Positions 26,213-34,732 of a stretch of DNA of 64,000 nucleotides are shown one piece after another. The DNA lies in NCBI RefSeq assembly GCF_029210375.1, contig NZ_JARGER010000042.1, positions 1 through 64,000 on the forward strand, written 5' to 3'. A model generated the notes under the pieces. That model did not search any database and was not told the DNA's origin. It saw nothing but the letters and a program-made list of their open reading frames with translations. Source of the DNA: Nocardioides sp. YIM 152315 (GTDB lineage Bacteria > Actinomycetota > Actinomycetes > Propionibacteriales > Nocardioidaceae). The position numbers and the translations under genes were made by a program. How positions within the stretch are numbered: the first letter of the stretch is position 1; the number at the start of each line of letters is the position of its first letter.

Positions 26213-27361
26213 ATGACCGAACTGCTCGACCAGCCCGCCGCCGAGGACGCCGCACCGAGTCGCTACCGACTGGTCGACTGCGACGTGCACCCGATCATGA
26301 AGGGCGGCATGGGCGACCTCCGGCCGTACCTCTCGCAGGCCGCGCAGCGCCGACTCGGCCTCGACGAGCGGCGCAGCCTCAGCACGGTCGGCCACCGCGA
26401 GGCGGTGTCGATCCCGCGGAACATGCTCTACGTCAACCAGGCCGGCGTGCTGCGCGACGACGCCCGCGCCCCGGACGGGTCCGCGCCGGGCGCCGATCCG
26501 GCGTTCACGGCGCAGCAGCTGCTGGACGCCCACGAGATCGACCGGGCCGTGCTGATCGGCGGCGAGGTGCTGGGGCTGGGCGCGATGCCCGATCCGGACG
26601 CCGCGGCGATGATCGCCTCGGCGTACAACGACTGGCTGGCCACGACGTGGTTCGACGCCGACGACCGCTACCGCGGCTACCTGGTGGTCGGCGCCCAGGA
26701 TCCGCTGCTGGCCGCGCAGGAGATCCGGCGCGCCTCGGAGGACCGGCGCTTCGTCGGCGTACTGCTGCCGCTGACCAACATCCTCATGGGTCAGCGGCAC
26801 TACTACCCGATCTACGAGGCCGCCAACGAGGTCGGGATCCCAGTCGCGGTCCATCCCAACTCGGGCGAGGGCATCTTCCGCACCTCGCCGCCGATGGCCG
26901 GCGGCACGCCGACCTACTACGTGGAGTGGCACAGCGGGCTGAGCCAGGTCTTCCAGGCGAACGTGATCAGCCTGGTCGTGCACGGGGTCTTCGAGCGCTT
27001 CCCCAACCTCAAGGTGGTCCTGACCGAGGGTGGGCTCGGCTGGATCCCGGATGTGATGTGGCGGCTGGACAAGAACGTCAAGGGCCTGCGCGACGAGGTG
27101 CCGTGGATCCGGCGGCTCCCGAGCGAGTACCTCGTCGACCACGTGCGCTTCACCACCCAGCCGCTGCCGGAGCCGAAGCGGCGCCACCACCTCCACGTGC
27201 TCTGCGAGATCGCCCGCGCCGACAGGACGCTGATGTTCAGCTCGGACTACCCGCACTGGGACTTCGACGACCCGCGGCACGCCCTGACGACCCTGCCCGC
27301 CGACATCCGGCAGCGCGTCGCGAGCGAGAACGCGATCGAGACCTACGGAGACCGGTTGTAG
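26213..27361 (+). CDS. amidohydrolase-fold metal-dependent hydrolase (PF04909-type)
   Basis: 382 residues. N-terminal metal motif VDCDVHP, a central VAVHPNSGEG with His, and the C-terminal FSSDYPHWDFDDP with the catalytic Asp. This is the pattern of the ACMSD/2-pyrone-hydrolase/decarboxylase branch of the amidohydrolase superfamily, whose members decarboxylate or hydrolyse aromatic and lactone substrates. ATG at 26213 with AGGAG 7 bp upstream. With a Rieske protein opposite, oxidation and opening of an aglycone or lactone is possible. Confidence 0.85.
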   Translation: MTELLDQPAAEDAAPSRYRLVDCDVHPIMKGGMGDLRPYLSQAAQRRLGLDERRSLSTVGHREAVSIPRNMLYVNQAGVLRDDARAPDGSAPGADPAFTAQQLLDAHEIDRAVLIGGEVLGLGAMPDPDAAAMIASAYNDWLATTWFDADDRYRGYLVVGAQDPLLAAQEIRRASEDRRFVGVLLPLTNILMGQRHYYPIYEAANEVGIPVAVHPNSGEGIFRTSPPMAGGTPTYYVEWHSGLSQVFQANVISLVVHGVFERFPNLKVVLTEGGLGWIPDVMWRLDKNVKGLRDEVPWIRRLPSEYLVDHVRFTTQPLPEPKRRHHLHVLCEIARADRTLMFSSDYPHWDFDDPRHALTTLPADIRQRVASENAIETYGDRL

Positions 27362-27381
27362 CCGGGGGCCCGCACAGGGTC

Positions 27382-27402
27382 GCCGCCCCGGCGCGGGGTG
27401 GC
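27382..27402. terminator. possible bidirectional hairpin terminator
   Basis: A 9-bp GC-rich stem (one G-T pair) with loop GCG between the ends of the convergent amidohydrolase and YjbR genes. No T-tract follows, as is common in high-GC Actinobacteria. Confidence 0.45.
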
Positions 27403-27406
27403 TGGA

Positions 27407-27766
27407 TCATCCCGGACCGCCGGGGTGCGCGAGATCGTAGGCGCGAGCGACCTTCTGGGGCACGACCATGCGCCACGCGTCGACGACGAGCTCCCGTGCC
27501 TCTGCCGGGTCCAGCGCCGCCAGGTCGGCATGGACCCAGTTGAAGCGCAGGTCCGCCGCCGACGGCTGGTGGAACTTCTGCGGCTCTCCCGCGACGAGTG
27601 CGTCCCGCTCCACCTTGGGGAAGGCGAACCCCATCACGGTCTCGTCGAGGGAGAACGCGACGTACACGATCTGTCGGACTCGGAACTTGAGCCTGCCCCG
27701 TACGAAGACCTCGTAGGAGCGTTCGAGCTCGGTGCCCAACCAGCGGACGTCCTCGAGCGTCGCCAT
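27407..27766 (-). CDS. MmcQ/YjbR-family protein
   Basis: 119 residues of the MmcQ/YjbR (CyaY-like) fold. Characteristic parts are the middle strand region VYVAFSLDETVMGFAFPKVE and the C-terminal ARELVVDAWRMVVPQKVARAY. Proteins of this family are thought to bind DNA or small ligands; function is not established. ATG at 27766 after GGGAG. The next small gene on this strand lies 22 bp upstream. Confidence 0.8.
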   Translation of the reverse strand: MATLEDVRWLGTELERSYEVFVRGRLKFRVRQIVYVAFSLDETVMGFAFPKVERDALVAGEPQKFHQPSAADLRFNWVHADLAALDPAEARELVVDAWRMVVPQKVARAYDLAHPGGPG

Positions 27767-27788
27767 GCGAACTCCCGAGAACGCAGAT

Positions 27789-27986
27789 CTACGCGACTTC
27801 GCGCTTGAGCAACTCGGCTGCGTTCCTCAGCGACACGATGTCGGCCACGAGCCGGTGGATCTCGTCGCGGCATTCGTCCAGCACCGGGTCGGCAGCGCCG
27901 TCGGCCTCGCGCAAGTGTTGCTGGAGCTGCGAGGCCCGACTCAGCGCCGCGGCCGCGGATCTGTCGACGAGTTCAGCTACGCCCAT
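27789..27986 (-). CDS. small hypothetical protein
   Basis: 65 residues, largely helical (SRASQLQQHLREAD, CRDEIHRLVADIV), no membrane segment, no recognised family. ATG at 27986 with GAGGGGG upstream supports translation. It sits just upstream of the YjbR gene on the same strand and may share its mRNA. Confidence 0.6.
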   Translation of the reverse strand: MGVAELVDRSAAAALSRASQLQQHLREADGAADPVLDECRDEIHRLVADIVSLRNAAELLKREVA

Positions 27987-28169
27987 GCCTATGCCCCCTC
28001 AGGCAGTACCCCGGCGCCCCCTGCGCCGAGCCCCGGCCTGCGTGAGCGCCGGAGCCACCATTAACTCCTGTGGGAGCGCTGCCATGGGACCCGCTTGAGG
28101 GAATCTTGCACGGCATTGTGATTCAGCACTCAGCACCTCGCCTGCTGTGCGGCCCGCCCGAGGAGTTGG

Positions 28170-28442
28170 TCAGGGCTTGTCGTGGCTGCTCCGGAGCACC
28201 GCGCGTCGCGCCCGATACTCGCCCTCGTCGATCTCGCCGTCGGCGTAGCGCTCCGCGAGTCGACGCTCACCGGCGCGCGGCCCTGCGTGCAGCGCGCGCT
28301 GGCGGGCGTTGACGGCGAAGAGCGTGATGACGGCCGCGATGACGAGGAGCCAGACGATGGGGAAGATGGGCCACCAGTCGGGCCGATCCCAGTGATCCGC
28401 GCTCTGGGCGATGACGTCGGCGGTGATGATGTCGGTGAACAT
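28170..28442 (-). CDS. small membrane protein with SHOCT-like C-terminus
   Basis: 90 residues. One transmembrane helix (WPIFPIVWLLVIAAVITLF), then a C-terminal SHOCT-type motif: AERYADGEIDEGEYRARRAVL. SHOCT tails occur on many small membrane proteins as oligomerisation units. ATG at 28442 is chosen for the GAGGGAGC site upstream; longer frames lack one. A gap of 295 bp to the next gene shows nothing clear. Confidence 0.75.
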   Translation of the reverse strand: MFTDIITADVIAQSADHWDRPDWWPIFPIVWLLVIAAVITLFAVNARQRALHAGPRAGERRLAERYADGEIDEGEYRARRAVLRSSHDKP

Positions 28443-28737
28443 GTGTGCTCCCTCGTGGGTGTTGGATGACACACCCAGCCTGGATCGAGCAGCTCGCGGT
28501 GACATCCGCGCGGCGGCGACCCCGGCGTACGCAATCTGACGTACGACGACCCCGAGGGGACCCCGAGGCGGTCAGGGGCGTCCTGCTCTCGAGTCACCAT
28601 GCGAAGATCGACTGTCGTCATGTTGTCGAGGAGCAGCCGATCGGGCGAGCAGGGGAGGGCCTCGGTGGCCTCCGTCAGTCTCGTCCGCTGAAGATGCCGG
28701 ACCGAGATTCCAGCTCACGATGTGGAGGGACCCGGAA

Positions 28738-29304
28738 TTGCCTGTGCGAACGGGGTTGATCGACGAGGCGTCTGCGGAGTTCGAACGAGTGGTCCGTCAG
28801 CTTCCTGAGGACTCATGGGATCGGCCTACGCCGTCGGAGGTCTCCGTCCGCGAGCTGATCGAGCACGTGGTGGTGGGGAACCGATTCACGGCGATGCTTC
28901 TCGAGGACGTTGATCGCGCCGCAGCGAAGGCCAGCCTTACGGGTGATCCACTCGGAGCTGATCCGGTCGCCGCAGTGGCTGACTCGGTACGGCAGCAGAA
29001 GGAGGCGTTCGCCGCAGCAGCGCCGGGCCAGCCTGTCGCCGGCCCGAAGGGTGTCATCCCCGCTGCCGCGTTCTTGCGGTTTCGTCTCGTCGACCTGGTG
29101 GTTCATGCCTGGGACCTTCTGCGCGCCGCGAACTTGAAGGAGGACCTCGATCCGCGACTCGTTGCCGACCTCGTCGAGGTGGTCGAGCCTCACCTCGACG
29201 AGATGCTCGCGTACGGTGCTTACGGCGCGGGCCCCAGCGGCACGCTTCCCCCCGATGCTTCACCGCAGACCCGCCTGCTCGATTGGTTCGGGCGTCGACC
29301 GTAG
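28738..29304 (+). CDS. DinB/mycothiol-dependent-isomerase-like protein (TIGR03086-type)
   Basis: 188 residues. DinB-type metal His pattern: VRELIEHVVVGNRF and the later FRLVDLVVHAWDLLRA. The TIGR03086 group is widespread in Actinobacteria; some relatives are mycothiol-dependent S-transferases, but the function of this one is unknown. TTG at 28738 is chosen because GGAGGG (28724-28729) is well spaced from it; ATG 28720 lies upstream of that site, and GTG 28744 is also possible. Confidence 0.8.
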   Translation: MPVRTGLIDEASAEFERVVRQLPEDSWDRPTPSEVSVRELIEHVVVGNRFTAMLLEDVDRAAAKASLTGDPLGADPVAAVADSVRQQKEAFAAAAPGQPVAGPKGVIPAAAFLRFRLVDLVVHAWDLLRAANLKEDLDPRLVADLVEVVEPHLDEMLAYGAYGAGPSGTLPPDASPQTRLLDWFGRRP

Positions 29305-29355
29305 GGAATCCGATCGGCGGATGAGGACTTCTCTACCGCCGATCCCGCCAACCGC

Positions 29356-29937
29356 TCAACGGTCGGGCTCGAGCGCCTGTCGAGTCATCGCGGTGAACTC
29401 GTCGATGGCACTGTCGGCAGCTTCTCGGTCGCCGGTCAGTGCCATCTCGAACAGGATACCCCGGCCCACGGCCAGGCACAGGCGCGCGAGCCGCTCGGCC
29501 CGCGACTCGTCGGTGACCCGCGCGAACCCCCTGCTGAATCCGGAGAGCCAGGCATCGGTCAGGACGTGCCGGAGGTGCTCGGCGTACGGCTTGCCGTACA
29601 TCGCGTGCGCGGACAGTTCGTAGAACAACGGGGCGAAGGTGCGAGCAGTCTCCGCGACGTGGTGCCAGTACGCTCGACCGGCCTCGACCGGGTCGTGGCT
29701 TCCGGCTAGGCGCTCCTCCAGCGCCCGTCCCTCGGCCTCGCAGACCGTGCCGATGACGGCCGCGAGCGCCGGCGCCGGCAGCGGGTCGAGGCCGCGCAGA
29801 CCCAGTCGCGCCGCCTGGCCCGACTCGTGTTCATCAGCTCGCCGCGCCTCGCGTCCCTGCGCGACCGCGCTCTGCGGTTCGCGAGCATGGAGCAGATGGG
29901 CGCGCCGCTCATCAAGGATCTGCGTGAACCGATCTGA
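29356..29937 (-). pseudogene. TetR-family regulator remnant, helix-turn-helix lost
   Basis: The frame is open from 29937 to the stop at 29356, but no ATG, GTG or TTG occurs before a TTG at 29628. The translated part from about 29780 onwards reads like a TetR ligand-binding domain (YWHHVAETARTFAPLFYELS, then RHVLTDAWLSGFSRGFARVT). The N-terminal DNA-binding helices are absent and replaced by sequence with no resemblance to a helix-turn-helix. On the plus strand at 29806-29936 a short frame (SSPRLASLRDRAL) also looks regulator-like, suggesting two remnants joined head to head; this second point is weak. Confidence 0.6.
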
Positions 29938-30061
29938 TCATGACCGCCCGCCACCGGGAGAGCCACCGGGAGCGTGACCCTTCGCGCTTCCATGGATCTC
30001 GACGTGGGGCGCGCCCTGGTCAGCACAGTCGAGGTCGGTGCGGGGTCGCCGCCTCGTCGCC

Positions 30062-30778
30062 TCAGCTGGTCGGTGCCCGCCCGTTCCGGCCGGCGCTCGC
30101 CCCTTCCTGCTCCGCGTGCGCGAGCGTGCACCGGGCGAGCACCCAGAAGAGCGCGACGAGCATGACCTGGAAGACGGCGTCGACCACCCGCGTCACAGCT
30201 GGACCGCCTGCACCCGCGGCGACGGGCTGCAGGAGCAGTACTCCGAGCGTCGCCCAGGGGAGCCACCTCGGGACGAATGCCGCGCGGCGGGCGGCAAGCG
30301 TGACCAGGAACGGTCCGATCAGGTAGCCGATCACCGCGACCGGCGTCAGCCCCAGGATGCCTGGACTCACGTCGAGCTGGTGGAGGTAGTCGCGCATGGC
30401 GGAGTCCGGCCCGGCACGGGTCGCGGCGAGGGTGCTCAGGTCGACCGCGGTCAAGACCGACATCCCGACCCCACCGAGCGCGACCAGACCCCCTGCCACG
30501 GTGGCGAGGGTGGCGCCGCGCCCGCGGATCCGAGCGACGACTGTCAGCAGCCCGAGAACGAGCGCGACGAAGCCGAGGATCGTGAGCAGCGCGCTCGCGG
30601 TGACGCGGACATCGGTCCCCGACATCTGTTGCAGTCGCTCGGCGGGGCCCCCGCCCGGCGTGGTCATCAGCCGGCCGAGCGCCAGTAGGACCGCGCTCAC
30701 GACGAGGCCGGCGAGCCCGGCGCGAGTGCGTGGGTCGACGACAGCTTTGCTGCTTCCCGGTTGGATGGTCATGGTCAT
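30062..30778 (-). CDS. hypothetical multi-pass membrane protein
   Basis: 238 residues with about six membrane helices (LAGLVVSAVLLALG, LLTILGFVALVLGLL, VIGYLIGPFLVTLA and others). The pattern resembles DUF4386-like membrane proteins. ATG at 30778 is chosen because GAGGAG lies 7 bp upstream. It is divergent from the two-component system that starts at 30960, with a 181-bp gap, and could be a target of that system; this is inference from position. Confidence 0.72.
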   Translation of the reverse strand: MTMTIQPGSSKAVVDPRTRAGLAGLVVSAVLLALGRLMTTPGGGPAERLQQMSGTDVRVTASALLTILGFVALVLGLLTVVARIRGRGATLATVAGGLVALGGVGMSVLTAVDLSTLAATRAGPDSAMRDYLHQLDVSPGILGLTPVAVIGYLIGPFLVTLAARRAAFVPRWLPWATLGVLLLQPVAAGAGGPAVTRVVDAVFQVMLVALFWVLARCTLAHAEQEGASAGRNGRAPTS

Positions 30779-30959
30779 GATCGGCTCCTCTGTATCGGCG
30801 ACGGTTCGCATGGGACGGTTGGAGTGTGGAGACTCGGAGCCGTGCAGCGCGTCCTCATGCGGTGCGATCTCCGGTCGGTCATCCGGCGTAGGCGAGGGAA
30901 CGGGGTCTCCGCCTCAGTGATGACGCCAGCTGGCCCCGGCGCTTTCTACACTTCGAGCC

Positions 30960-32096
30960 ATGGACTGGCCGCCGCGCTCCGACGTGGGCATCGCTGCGCT
31001 CCTCGTCGCATGTGCGGTCGCCGAGGTGGTCACCGGCACCGTGCGTGGAGCGCTGCCGGTCACGCTTGGGGTCGCGGTCGCATCGCCAGCCGCGCTCGCA
31101 TGGCGCCGGAGCGCTCCCGTAGCGGCTGCTCTCGCATGTGCGGGGGGTGTCGCCCTCAAGACGGCGTTCGGCCTTCGCCTCGACGGGCTTGCCCTCCTCG
31201 CGGCCCTGCTCGTGGCTGCCTACTCCGTGGGTCGGCACACCGCACCGCACCGCGCGGCGGTGGCGGTGGCGGGGATTCTGTCGCTGGCGTGGCTTTCGCT
31301 GTTTGGTCTCCCACCCGCGGATCAGACCCTCGCCAACTACCCGTTCATCGCCCTGTGGGTGGGTGGCCCGGCGATCGCCGGTGCGGCACTGCGGGCACAG
31401 CTGGAGCGCACCGCGACGCAGGCCGCGCGGGCCGCGCGCGCGGAGATGGCCCGGGAGCAGTATGCCGCCGCCGCGGTCATCGACGAGCGCGGACGGCTCG
31501 CGCGTGAGCTGCACGACACCATCGCGCACGCCGTGAGCGTGATGGTGCTGAACGTGGGCGCCGTACGCAGCCGGTTGCCCGGGTTCCTCGTATCCGAAAG
31601 CGACGCGCTCGCTCGGGCCGAAGACCAGGGCAGGCGCGCTATTGCCGAGCTGCGTCAGCTGCTCGGCATCCTGCGCACGGAGGGGGAGCGCGAGACCCTG
31701 GAGCCGCTGCCGACCCTGGCCGCGCTCGACGAGTTGGTGGGTCAGTCTCGTGCGGTCGGTCTGGACGTCCAGCTGCACGTGCGGGGAAGCCCGCCGTCGC
31801 TGTCGCCGGGTGTGGAGGTCTCGGCGTACCGCATCGTCCAGGAAGCACTCACCAACGTGCGCAAGCACGCGCGGGCGCGGCACGTCCTCGTGGAGATCGG
31901 GTACGAGGAGCAGATGGTGTCGCTGCTCGTTGCCGACGACGGAGTCGGAGCCGGGGACGGAATCGGGTATGGCGCTGGCCACGGCCTGATCGGCATCCAG
32001 GAACGGGTGGACCTGCACGGTGGCCACCTCGACGTCGCCTCGCCGCAGTCGGGTGGATTCCGGCTTCGAGCCGAGCTTCCGGTGGCGTCGCTGTGA
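30960..32096 (+). CDS. sensor histidine kinase, NarL/LiaS type
   Basis: 378 residues. About five membrane helices up to residue 145, a short linker helix, HisKA_3 motif RELHDTIAHAVS with phospho-acceptor His185, and an ATPase domain with the N-box EALTNVRKHA, the DDGVG G-box and GHGLIGIQERV. It autophosphorylates and passes the phosphate to the response regulator encoded next, with which it shares a 4-bp overlap. A TACACT box precedes the ATG closely, suggesting a leaderless mRNA. The signal sensed is unknown; there is no large extracellular loop. Confidence 0.93.
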   Translation: MDWPPRSDVGIAALLVACAVAEVVTGTVRGALPVTLGVAVASPAALAWRRSAPVAAALACAGGVALKTAFGLRLDGLALLAALLVAAYSVGRHTAPHRAAVAVAGILSLAWLSLFGLPPADQTLANYPFIALWVGGPAIAGAALRAQLERTATQAARAARAEMAREQYAAAAVIDERGRLARELHDTIAHAVSVMVLNVGAVRSRLPGFLVSESDALARAEDQGRRAIAELRQLLGILRTEGERETLEPLPTLAALDELVGQSRAVGLDVQLHVRGSPPSLSPGVEVSAYRIVQEALTNVRKHARARHVLVEIGYEEQMVSLLVADDGVGAGDGIGYGAGHGLIGIQERVDLHGGHLDVASPQSGGFRLRAELPVASL

Positions 32097-32761
32097 GTGC
32101 CGCGGCGGTCAGGGTGCTGCTCGTGGACGACCAGGAGATGGTTCGGGCCGGCTTTCGGTTGCTGCTGGAGCAACCGCCGGATCTCGTGGTCGTAGGGGAG
32201 GCGGACGACGGGCCCAGCGCGTTGACCAAGGCGCAGCGCCTGCGTCCCGACGTGATCCTGATGGACGTCCGGATGCCACGGATGGACGGGATCCGCACAA
32301 CGCGGGAGATACTCGGACAGCTACCGGAAGCACGCGTGATCGTGCTGACTACCTTCGACGTGGACGACTATGTCTACGACGCCATGCGCGCCGGCGCGAG
32401 CGGATTCCTGCTCAAGAGCGCACCAGCCGAGACCCTGGTCCGTGCGATCCGCACCGTCGCGGCAGGGGATGCCCTCCTGGACCCGGCGGTGACCCGACGG
32501 GTCATCGAGCGATTCGGCAGCCTGTCCGCCGCCGAGGTCCGGCCCTCCCCGGACCTTGCCCTGCTCACGAAACGCGAGTGCGAAGTCCTGACTCAGATGG
32601 CGAAGGGGCTCTCGAACGCCGAGATCGCTGGGGAGCTCGTCGTTTCCGAAGCGACCGTCAAGACGCATGTCGCGCGGGTGCTCGCCAAGCTGAGGCTGCG
32701 CGACCGAGTGCAGGCCGTGGTCTACGCCTACGAGAACGGGATCGCCCGTCCCGGGGCCTAA
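32093..32761 (+). CDS. response regulator, NarL/LuxR type
   Basis: 222 residues. Receiver domain with the acidic pair DDQ, phospho-acceptor Asp58 in VILMDVRMP and the Lys in FLLKSAP. The C-terminal LuxR-type helix-turn-helix is LTKRECEVLTQMAKGLSNAE followed by VSEATVKTHVARVL. GTG start overlaps the kinase stop by 4 bp. Cognate to the kinase. Targets unknown, possibly the divergent membrane protein gene at 30062. Confidence 0.94.
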   Translation: MSAAAVRVLLVDDQEMVRAGFRLLLEQPPDLVVVGEADDGPSALTKAQRLRPDVILMDVRMPRMDGIRTTREILGQLPEARVIVLTTFDVDDYVYDAMRAGASGFLLKSAPAETLVRAIRTVAAGDALLDPAVTRRVIERFGSLSAAEVRPSPDLALLTKRECEVLTQMAKGLSNAEIAGELVVSEATVKTHVARVLAKLRLRDRVQAVVYAYENGIARPGA

Positions 32762-33002
32762 GCGCGGACCCTGGGTCACCCGTGACCCACGACGGTATGA
32801 CGAACGACCCCCGACACTGGAAGACGACAGAGGGCATCTTCCTGGCCAGGGATCGCTCTCAGTGGCGGCGCCTCACCCTGCCCATTGACAGGAGCGGCCT
32901 ACATATCAGATGTCGTAGTAGTGATCTACGCACCGGTGTTGACCTGCGCAAACGCGGGTTCAGCTGGCGCTGGGGCCTCCGTGGGGCCGCACGTTGCCGA
33001 GT

Positions 33003-33323
33003 TCAGATCGCGACCAGGGCGGTGACCTTGGCCAGGTCGTCGGCGTGCAGGTCGCGCTCGACCTCCAGGTCGTAGTCGGTCTGGATGTTGATCCAGAACC
33101 GGTCGTCGAGGCCGAGTGCCTTGGACAGACGAAGGGCGGTGTCGGTGGTGATGGCGCGTTTGCCGCGCACGATCTGACTGATCCGGGTCTGGGGGAGACC
33201 GGTGGCCTGGGCGAGGCGGTACTGGCTGATGCCGAGTGGCTCCAAGAACTCGGTCAACAGGATCTCACCCGGGGTGATCGGGTCGTGCGCCTTGGAACTG
33301 GGTGCCTTCGTCGTGATGGCCAT
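33003..33323 (-). CDS. higA: HigA-type antitoxin (XRE family)
   Basis: 106 residues. XRE helix-turn-helix PGEILLTEFLEPLGISQYRL then LPQTRISQIVRGKRAIT, the standard HigA layout with a C-terminal helical tail. ATG at 33323 with GAGAGGAG upstream. It follows the toxin gene on the same strand, the usual order of higBA. It should bind the toxin and repress its own promoter. Because the toxin is frameshifted, it may now be an orphan antitoxin. Confidence 0.9.
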   Translation of the reverse strand: MAITTKAPSSKAHDPITPGEILLTEFLEPLGISQYRLAQATGLPQTRISQIVRGKRAITTDTALRLSKALGLDDRFWINIQTDYDLEVERDLHADDLAKVTALVAI

Positions 33324-33344
33324 GCTCGTCTCCTCTCGTGGCGT

Positions 33345-33621
33345 TCAGTGGTAGTCGGCGATCTCGACGTCGATCGGGCCGGAATCGGTCCAGACGAAGC
33401 AGATCCGATATTGATCGTTGACGCGGATGGAGTATTGGCCGGCCCGGTCGCCGACCAGCTTCTCCAAGCGGTTGCCGGGAGGCACCCGCAGGCTGTTCTG
33501 AGGCCGCGTTGAGGAGCCGGAGCTTCTTCTGCGCGGCCCGTTGCAGTTCGGGTCCAAGGGCCCGGACGTGTTCGCGGTTCCAGACCCTCTCGGTGTCCGA
33601 GTTCTTGAAGGACCGGGTCAC
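33345..33621 (-). pseudogene. higB: HigB-type toxin, frameshifted
   Basis: The N-terminal half reads MTRSFKNSDTERVWNREHV and on to KKLRLLNAA in one frame; the rest, LRVPPGNRLEKLVGDRAGQY and RICFVWTDSGPIDVEIADYH, is in another. Compared with the conserved HigB spacing between the AA and LRVPPGNRLE, about 5 bp are missing near 33500. Start GTG at 33621. Either an inactivated toxin or a sequencing error; the residues needed for the RelE-like fold are all still there across the break. Confidence 0.8.
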
Positions 33622-34014
33622 GAGACGATGCTAACGCGTGACGATACTATCGGCAAACATGGGCAACTGCGCGGGCTCGTCGACTCGGCGCCAGGCAGGG
33701 ATGTGCAGGTCACGGCTCTCAGGTGTGCACTCGATGGCGTCCTGGTTCTCGCTTGAGCCTGTCCAGGCCTCGGTCGCGCGGACGCTCGGGTGCGTCGCTG
33801 GTGAATGCCGGCAGACGGTCCGGTCCCGGACCCCGGGATGTAGGAGGCTGGTGTGGATGGCTGGCTTCGCGTGATAACTCGGATGCATACCTTGAAGCCG
33901 AGGTTCGCAGCTCATCAGGTGGATGCCCGCAGTCTCTGCCTCAGGCCGGAGGACCTTGGCAGCCAAGCGACCTTGGAAGACGACGCCGTCGGTCAGACGG
34001 TCCGTCGCGTCGAC
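33622..34014. other. intergenic stretch, nothing recognised
   Basis: 393 bp between higB and the convergent side of the TetR gene. Several short frames are open on both strands but none has a ribosome-binding site or a recognisable product. Confidence 0.5.
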
Positions 34015-34635
34015 TCAGACCTGGTCTGGGGTCGAGCTAACGATGAATGCCTCGGCCAGGACGTCGAGGAGGAGGTCGAAGGAAGCAACGGTGTCCACCT
34101 CCGGATTGAGAGCGTGGTGCAGCTGCAGGCCTTCCATCGCGCCCATCACGAGGTGAGCGAGTGCCGTGGTGTCGACGTCGTCTCGCAGACCGCCGGATGC
34201 CGCCGCGGCGTCGAGGGGCTCGACGAACTGGCTGGTCACCCGACGGTACCGATCGACGAAAAAGTCGTGGGCGGGATGGGCGGGGTCGATCGACTCGGCG
34301 GCCAGTGTGATCTGGAGCTGGAAAAGGCCGGGGCGTTGGAGTCCTTGAACGAGCTCCTCGCGTACGAAGGCGACGCTCTCGTCGATGGTTAGCAGCGGGT
34401 GTCCGGGCTGATCTTCCTGGTCGAAGCGATCCAGGACGGCGAGGAGGAGCGCGTTCTTGGAGCCGAAGTGATGCAGGACGCCGGCCTGGCTCATGCCGAC
34501 GCGCTCGGCGATCTCGCGCAAAGATGCGCCACGCTCGCCGCGTCGCGCGAAGACGGCCATGGCCGCGTCCAGGATCCGCGCCCGCTGGCCTGGGGTCTTC
34601 GCGTACTGGCGCTGCCCGGTCGTGGGAGTGCTCAT
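34015..34635 (-). CDS. TetR-family transcriptional regulator
   Basis: 206 residues. N-terminal TetR helix-turn-helix: RARILDAAMAVFARRGERGA, then LREIAERVGMSQAGVLHHFGS. The ligand domain is helical and of ordinary length. It is divergent from the GH1, MFS and sulfatase genes with a 97-bp gap that holds a candidate operator, so it is the likely repressor of that operon and presumably senses the imported glycoside or its aglycone. Confidence 0.92.
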   Translation of the reverse strand: MSTPTTGQRQYAKTPGQRARILDAAMAVFARRGERGASLREIAERVGMSQAGVLHHFGSKNALLLAVLDRFDQEDQPGHPLLTIDESVAFVREELVQGLQRPGLFQLQITLAAESIDPAHPAHDFFVDRYRRVTSQFVEPLDAAAASGGLRDDVDTTALAHLVMGAMEGLQLHHALNPEVDTVASFDLLLDVLAEAFIVSSTPDQV

Positions 34636-34663
34636 GACGTCACTCTAAGGATGGGTGGAACAA

Positions 34664-34685
34664 AAACCTAGCGCATATTCGGTTT
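34664..34685. promoter_or_regulatory. candidate TetR operator
   Basis: AAACC and GGTTT arms separated by 12 bp in the TetR/GH1 divergent gap; the 22-bp element is partly palindromic. A second short repeat, CTAGC/GCTAG, overlaps it (34668-34693). Position is right for control of both genes; sequence support is modest. Confidence 0.4.
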
Positions 34686-34732
34686 CTTGCTAGCGTACGG
34701 CCCTACCCACACCGTCGCGAGGAGATCGCCCG

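Noticed and set aside
32762..33002. Possible gene or RNA between the response regulator and higA
   Set aside because: A short frame from an ATG has no homology, no ribosome-binding site and no stable structure that I could support.
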